From: Anaerolineae bacterium
Lineage (GTDB): Bacteria; Chloroflexota; Anaerolineae; 4572-78; J111
Direction: 5' to 3'
DNA: 8,019 bases
Assembly (NCBI GenBank): GCA_020433785.1
Contig: JAGRCC010000075.1
Coordinates: forward strand, 1 to 8,019
The translations under genes were made by a program, and so were the position numbers. Numbering within the stretch: the stretch's first letter is position 1; the number at the start of each line of letters is the position of its first letter. The notes beneath the pieces were generated by a model. The model did no database searches. It was not told the origin of the DNA and worked only from the letters and a program-made list of their open reading frames with translations. Positions 6,535 to 8,019 of this stretch are shown here, in pieces.

Positions 6535-7204
6535 TCCGCCGGGTGCGGCCCAGCCCCATTACTGCCGCGTTAGCCGCTACGGTTTTGCTGCTCATATCAA
6601 AGGCGTAGACGCCCTGCACCTGCGTCCCCGTGCGTTCGGCCAGGTCGGTCAGGCGAGTGACCAGCGCCTCATTGTCCAGCGGTTTATATTTGTAAAACAA
6701 GGGGAAGAGGAGCACCGGGGCCAGGCTGCTGAGCAGCACCGTGAACAGCAGCATCACCCCGCCGGCCCACAGCCACCACGTTTGGGGCGCCAGGCCCATC
6801 AGGGCGTAGATGATTTCCAGAATGATCAAGCCCAGCACACCGGAAACGGCCGCGCCCTTGAATTGGTCGAACAGCCAACTGCCAAAGCTTTGCACCGACT
6901 GCTGGTAGCGATGCGGCAGCACAAAACCGCCGTAATAGTTAAGCGGGGCGGTGATAATCGTATACGGCAGGCCAAATCCCAGAGCAAACAGCGGCACCGC
7001 CAGCCAGGTAGCCTCGGTAACGGTGTAGATTTGATCGCGCAGCCAGGGCGATAGGCCGGAGAAAACCCAAACCAAGACATAGACCACACTCAACCCCAAC
7101 TCAATTACAAAGAGGCGGCGCTTGATCTTGGCATACTCTTTAGCCAAATTTTGACGCTCGACGTCGAGCGTTTCTGGATTGTCGGTAATTAAATTATTGT
7201 CCAT
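6491..7204 (-). CDS. N-terminal fragment of the M48 protease (membrane domain)
   Basis: This 237-residue frame holds the Ste24-type N-terminal membrane domain. A charged segment (about 1-30) is followed by hydrophobic helices near 33-51, 67-86, 118-138 and 143-170. The block NYYGGFVLPHRYQQSVQSFG (89-108) with the following WLFDQFKG is the recognisable Ste24 N-domain signature. The VAANAAVMGLGRTRRIVLGDTL part of the protease domain (209-230) follows. The last four residues (VHHR) come from the shifted frame. If translated as it stands, it would lack the whole zinc site and could not be a protease. Confidence 0.8.
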   Translation of the reverse strand: MDNNLITDNPETLDVERQNLAKEYAKIKRRLFVIELGLSVVYVLVWVFSGLSPWLRDQIYTVTEATWLAVPLFALGFGLPYTIITAPLNYYGGFVLPHRYQQSVQSFGSWLFDQFKGAAVSGVLGLIILEIIYALMGLAPQTWWLWAGGVMLLFTVLLSSLAPVLLFPLFYKYKPLDNEALVTRLTDLAERTGTQVQGVYAFDMSSKTVAANAAVMGLGRTRRIVLGDTLVDKVHHR

Positions 7205-7208
7205 CCGG

Positions 7209-7505
7209 TCAAGTTTGGTCGGGGTGCAGCCAGCCGTCCCAATCGACGGCCGTCTCCTTCAGCAGATGATAAATCTCATCTTCCAAAGTAATCTCCGGGT
7301 CGGTCACACCCAGTTGCCCCCACCGCTCCATTACCTCGCGCAGCCGGGCCGCCAGGGCCTGAGCAAACGGTTGAAAAACGCCTGTTGTATCCGCTTCAAT
7401 TAATCGCGCCAGATGATGACTGGCCTGCGGGCTGCCATTGCCCAATTCGTGCGCCAACGCTGCTGTTTCAGTTTTGATATCGATTCTTTCCGGTTCAGAA
7501 ATCAT
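7209..7505 (-). CDS. Small acidic protein of unknown function
   Basis: The product is 98 residues, mostly helical by composition and acidic at its C-terminus, with no signal peptide or membrane helix. It begins MISEPERIDIKTETAALAHE. Other visible parts are QPFAQALAARLREVMERWG (45-63) and the tryptophan-containing tail VDWDGWLHPDQT. I recognise no family. The ATG at 7505 was chosen because AGGGAGG sits 9 bases upstream of it. An earlier in-frame ATG at 7535 lacks such a site and would place that ribosome site inside the gene. The stop lies 4 bases before the M48 start, so the two are probably translationally coupled. It is the first gene of the predicted cluster with the M48 protease and Rieske-P450. 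A cytoplasmic partner or regulator is possible but unproven. Confidence 0.7.
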   Translation of the reverse strand: MISEPERIDIKTETAALAHELGNGSPQASHHLARLIEADTTGVFQPFAQALAARLREVMERWGQLGVTDPEITLEDEIYHLLKETAVDWDGWLHPDQT

Positions 7506-7514
7506 GCGTAATAC

Positions 7515-7521
7515 CCTCCCT
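7515..7521 (-). promoter_or_regulatory. Shine-Dalgarno site deciding the start of the 98-residue gene
   Basis: The minus strand reads AGGGAGG, ending 9 bases before the ATG at 7505-7503. This site would lie within the coding sequence if translation began at the upstream ATG (7535), so it argues for the shorter protein. Confidence 0.65.
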
Positions 7522-7661
7522 AGAAACTTTATCATTGAACGTCTTGGCTGATTCTGACCTGATGGCAGAAAAAAGATGACAGCCGCTCAACGGATATCGA
7601 CCGCGTGGCCCGCTAAACAACCGGCCGCTCGGTCACAATGTTAAAAATGCTACCGGAGGGT

Positions 7662-7690
7662 ATTGTACTTCAGTTCAGGCTGTTTGTCAT
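7662..7690 (-). promoter_or_regulatory. Predicted sigma70-type promoter of the unknown-M48-P450 cluster
   Basis: On the minus strand ATGACA (7690-7685, 5 of 6 to TTGACA) and TACAAT (7667-7662, 5 of 6 to TATAAT) are separated by exactly 17 bases, the optimal spacing. The expected start is near 7655, leaving a leader of about 150 bases before the 98-residue gene. A 21-bp hairpin begins 5 bases upstream of the -35 box. This is a by-eye motif match. Confidence 0.5.
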
Positions 7691-7694
7691 ACTT

Positions 7695-7746
7695 TAATAA
7701 CCTGCTAAGAAACAGATTCAATCAACTGTTTCTTAGCAGGTTATTA
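7695..7746. repeat. Perfect 21-bp inverted repeat with 10-base loop
   Basis: The arms at 7695-7715 and 7726-7746 are exact complements (TAATAACCTGCTAAG... against ...CTTAGCAGGTTATTA). They enclose the 10-base loop ATTCAATCAA. No T tract follows the stem in the leftward direction, where it abuts the predicted promoter. It could be a terminator-like barrier, an operator, or the end of a mobile element. Confidence 0.8.
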
Positions 7747-7758
7747 GGGAGTCCGATA

Positions 7759-7772
7759 GTCTCAAATGAGAC
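7759..7772. repeat. Short inverted repeat
   Basis: GTCTC and GAGAC face each other around AAAT (GTCTCAAATGAGAC), with one more complementary pair if the loop is two bases. It sits between two much longer palindromes. Alone it would not be notable. Confidence 0.5.
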
Positions 7773-7785
7773 GACACCGACAATG

Positions 7786-7827
7786 AAAATACCGTAGGAC
7801 AAACTTAAGTTTGTCCTACGGTATTTT
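7786..7827. terminator. Perfect 42-bp palindrome, candidate bidirectional terminator
   Basis: Every base from 7786 to 7827 pairs with its mirror partner around CTTAAG, giving two 21-base arms with no spacer. The arms begin AAAATACCG and end CGGTATTTT, so a T tract follows the folded stem in both directions (five Ts at 7824-7828 on the plus strand, four on the minus strand). This is the form of a bidirectional Rho-independent terminator. It would insulate the leftward cluster from whatever lies to the right. A palindromic mobile element is the alternative. Confidence 0.6.
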
Positions 7828-7856
7828 TCAGAGGAGGAGTTCATCAAAACACCTCG

Positions 7857-8019
7857 CGCCGCTAACTTTTTCGATGTCATTTCTAGAAAAAAGGTCCGCC
7901 GGCTAACTTTTTCGACCTCATTTCATAAAAAAAGGTCCGCCGGCTAACTTTTTCGATGTGATTTCTAAAAAAAGGGTCCGCCGGCTAACTTTTTCGACGT
8001 CATTTCTAAAAAGAAGGTC
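7857..8019. repeat. 41-bp tandem repeat array, open at the window edge
   Basis: Four copies of a 41-base unit start at 7861, 7902, 7943 and 7984, always at the same spacing; the last is cut by the window after 36 bases. A degenerate junction at 7857-7860 opens the array. The unit runs GCTAAC-TTTTT-CGA, then a variable GTCATTTCT-like part, an A tract of 5 to 7 bases and GGTCCGCCG. Differences cluster just after TTTTTCGA and around the A tract. Stop codons and a length not divisible by three rule out a protein repeat. There are no unique spacers, so it is not CRISPR. T and A tracts are spaced about 20.5 bp apart throughout. Confidence 0.9.

Larger units (their letters stand above)
6064..7204 (-). 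pseudogene. Ste24-like M48 membrane metalloprotease, interrupted by a one-base frameshift
   Basis: Two overlapping reading frames together make one M48 protease. The upstream frame is sound to GDTLVDK and then reads VHHR and stops at 6491. The downstream frame continues FTIDEIETVMAHELGHH. Removing one base, most simply the G at 6505, joins them into a continuous 379-residue protein of the expected length and motif order. Enzymes of this type are zinc proteases of the membrane that cleave prenylated proteins in eukaryotes and membrane or misfolded proteins in bacteria. The gene starts 4 bases after the stop of the 98-residue gene and ends 18 bases before the P450 gene. Its start has no clear Shine-Dalgarno site, so translation is probably coupled to the upstream gene. 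Both halves are otherwise undamaged, which suggests a recent mutation or a sequencing error rather than an old pseudogene. Confidence 0.85.

Noticed and set aside
6497..7054. A 185-residue open frame on the plus strand
   Set aside because: It lies entirely opposite the M48 protease gene, its product is a Gln/Arg/His-rich composition typical of antisense frames, and it has no recognisable domain.
7722..7844. A possible 40-residue gene on the minus strand preceded by GAGGTG
   Set aside because: Most of it is the translation of the 42-bp palindrome, the short inverted repeat and part of the 21-bp hairpin. Its composition gives no sign of a protein, so the ribosome-like site is probably chance.
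7857..8019. CRISPR array
   Set aside because: Units are directly adjacent with no unique spacers, the repeat itself varies, and no cas genes are present.

Overview
All recognisable genes in this window lie on the minus strand, so transcription runs from right to left. The mixed coding style (moderate GC, strong AGGAGG-type ribosome binding sites on some genes), the gene content (HIT-family GalT with two CxxC pairs, MscS channel, family-1 solute-binding lipoprotein, Ste24-like M48 protease, bacterial P450) and the repeat-rich intergenic DNA suggest a free-living bacterium, possibly Chloroflexota. The phylum is a guess from overall character, not a phylogenetic result. No rRNA, tRNA, integrase, transposase or CRISPR array was seen.

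Right edge (about 7506-8019): roughly 500 bases without a convincing gene. From the right they hold a tandem array of a 41-bp unit that runs off the window, a perfect 42-bp palindrome, a short inverted repeat, a 21-bp-stem hairpin and a good sigma70-type promoter pointing left. That promoter probably drives a tight cluster: a 98-residue protein of unknown function, then 4 bases later a Ste24-type M48 membrane metalloprotease that is broken by a one-base frameshift, then 18 bases later a protein with an N-terminal Rieske [2Fe-2S] ferredoxin domain fused to a complete cytochrome P450.

Middle (about 2625-4281): a solute-binding lipoprotein with no permease or ATPase beside it, preceded by its own extended -10 promoter. 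It is followed by 260 bases of nested inverted repeats built on GTGAC-N-GTCAC-like cores. An MscS-family mechanosensitive channel follows.

Left (1-1301): a predicted extended -10 promoter, a perfect Shine-Dalgarno site and galT (galactose-1-phosphate uridylyltransferase, Leloir pathway). Thirty-four bases after galT a further gene starts and leaves the window after 27 codons.

The most unusual item is the Rieske-P450 fusion, which may carry its own electron-transfer partner. The 41-bp array is the most unusual non-coding item: its A and T tracts recur about every 20.5 bp, close to two helical turns, which predicts curved DNA.
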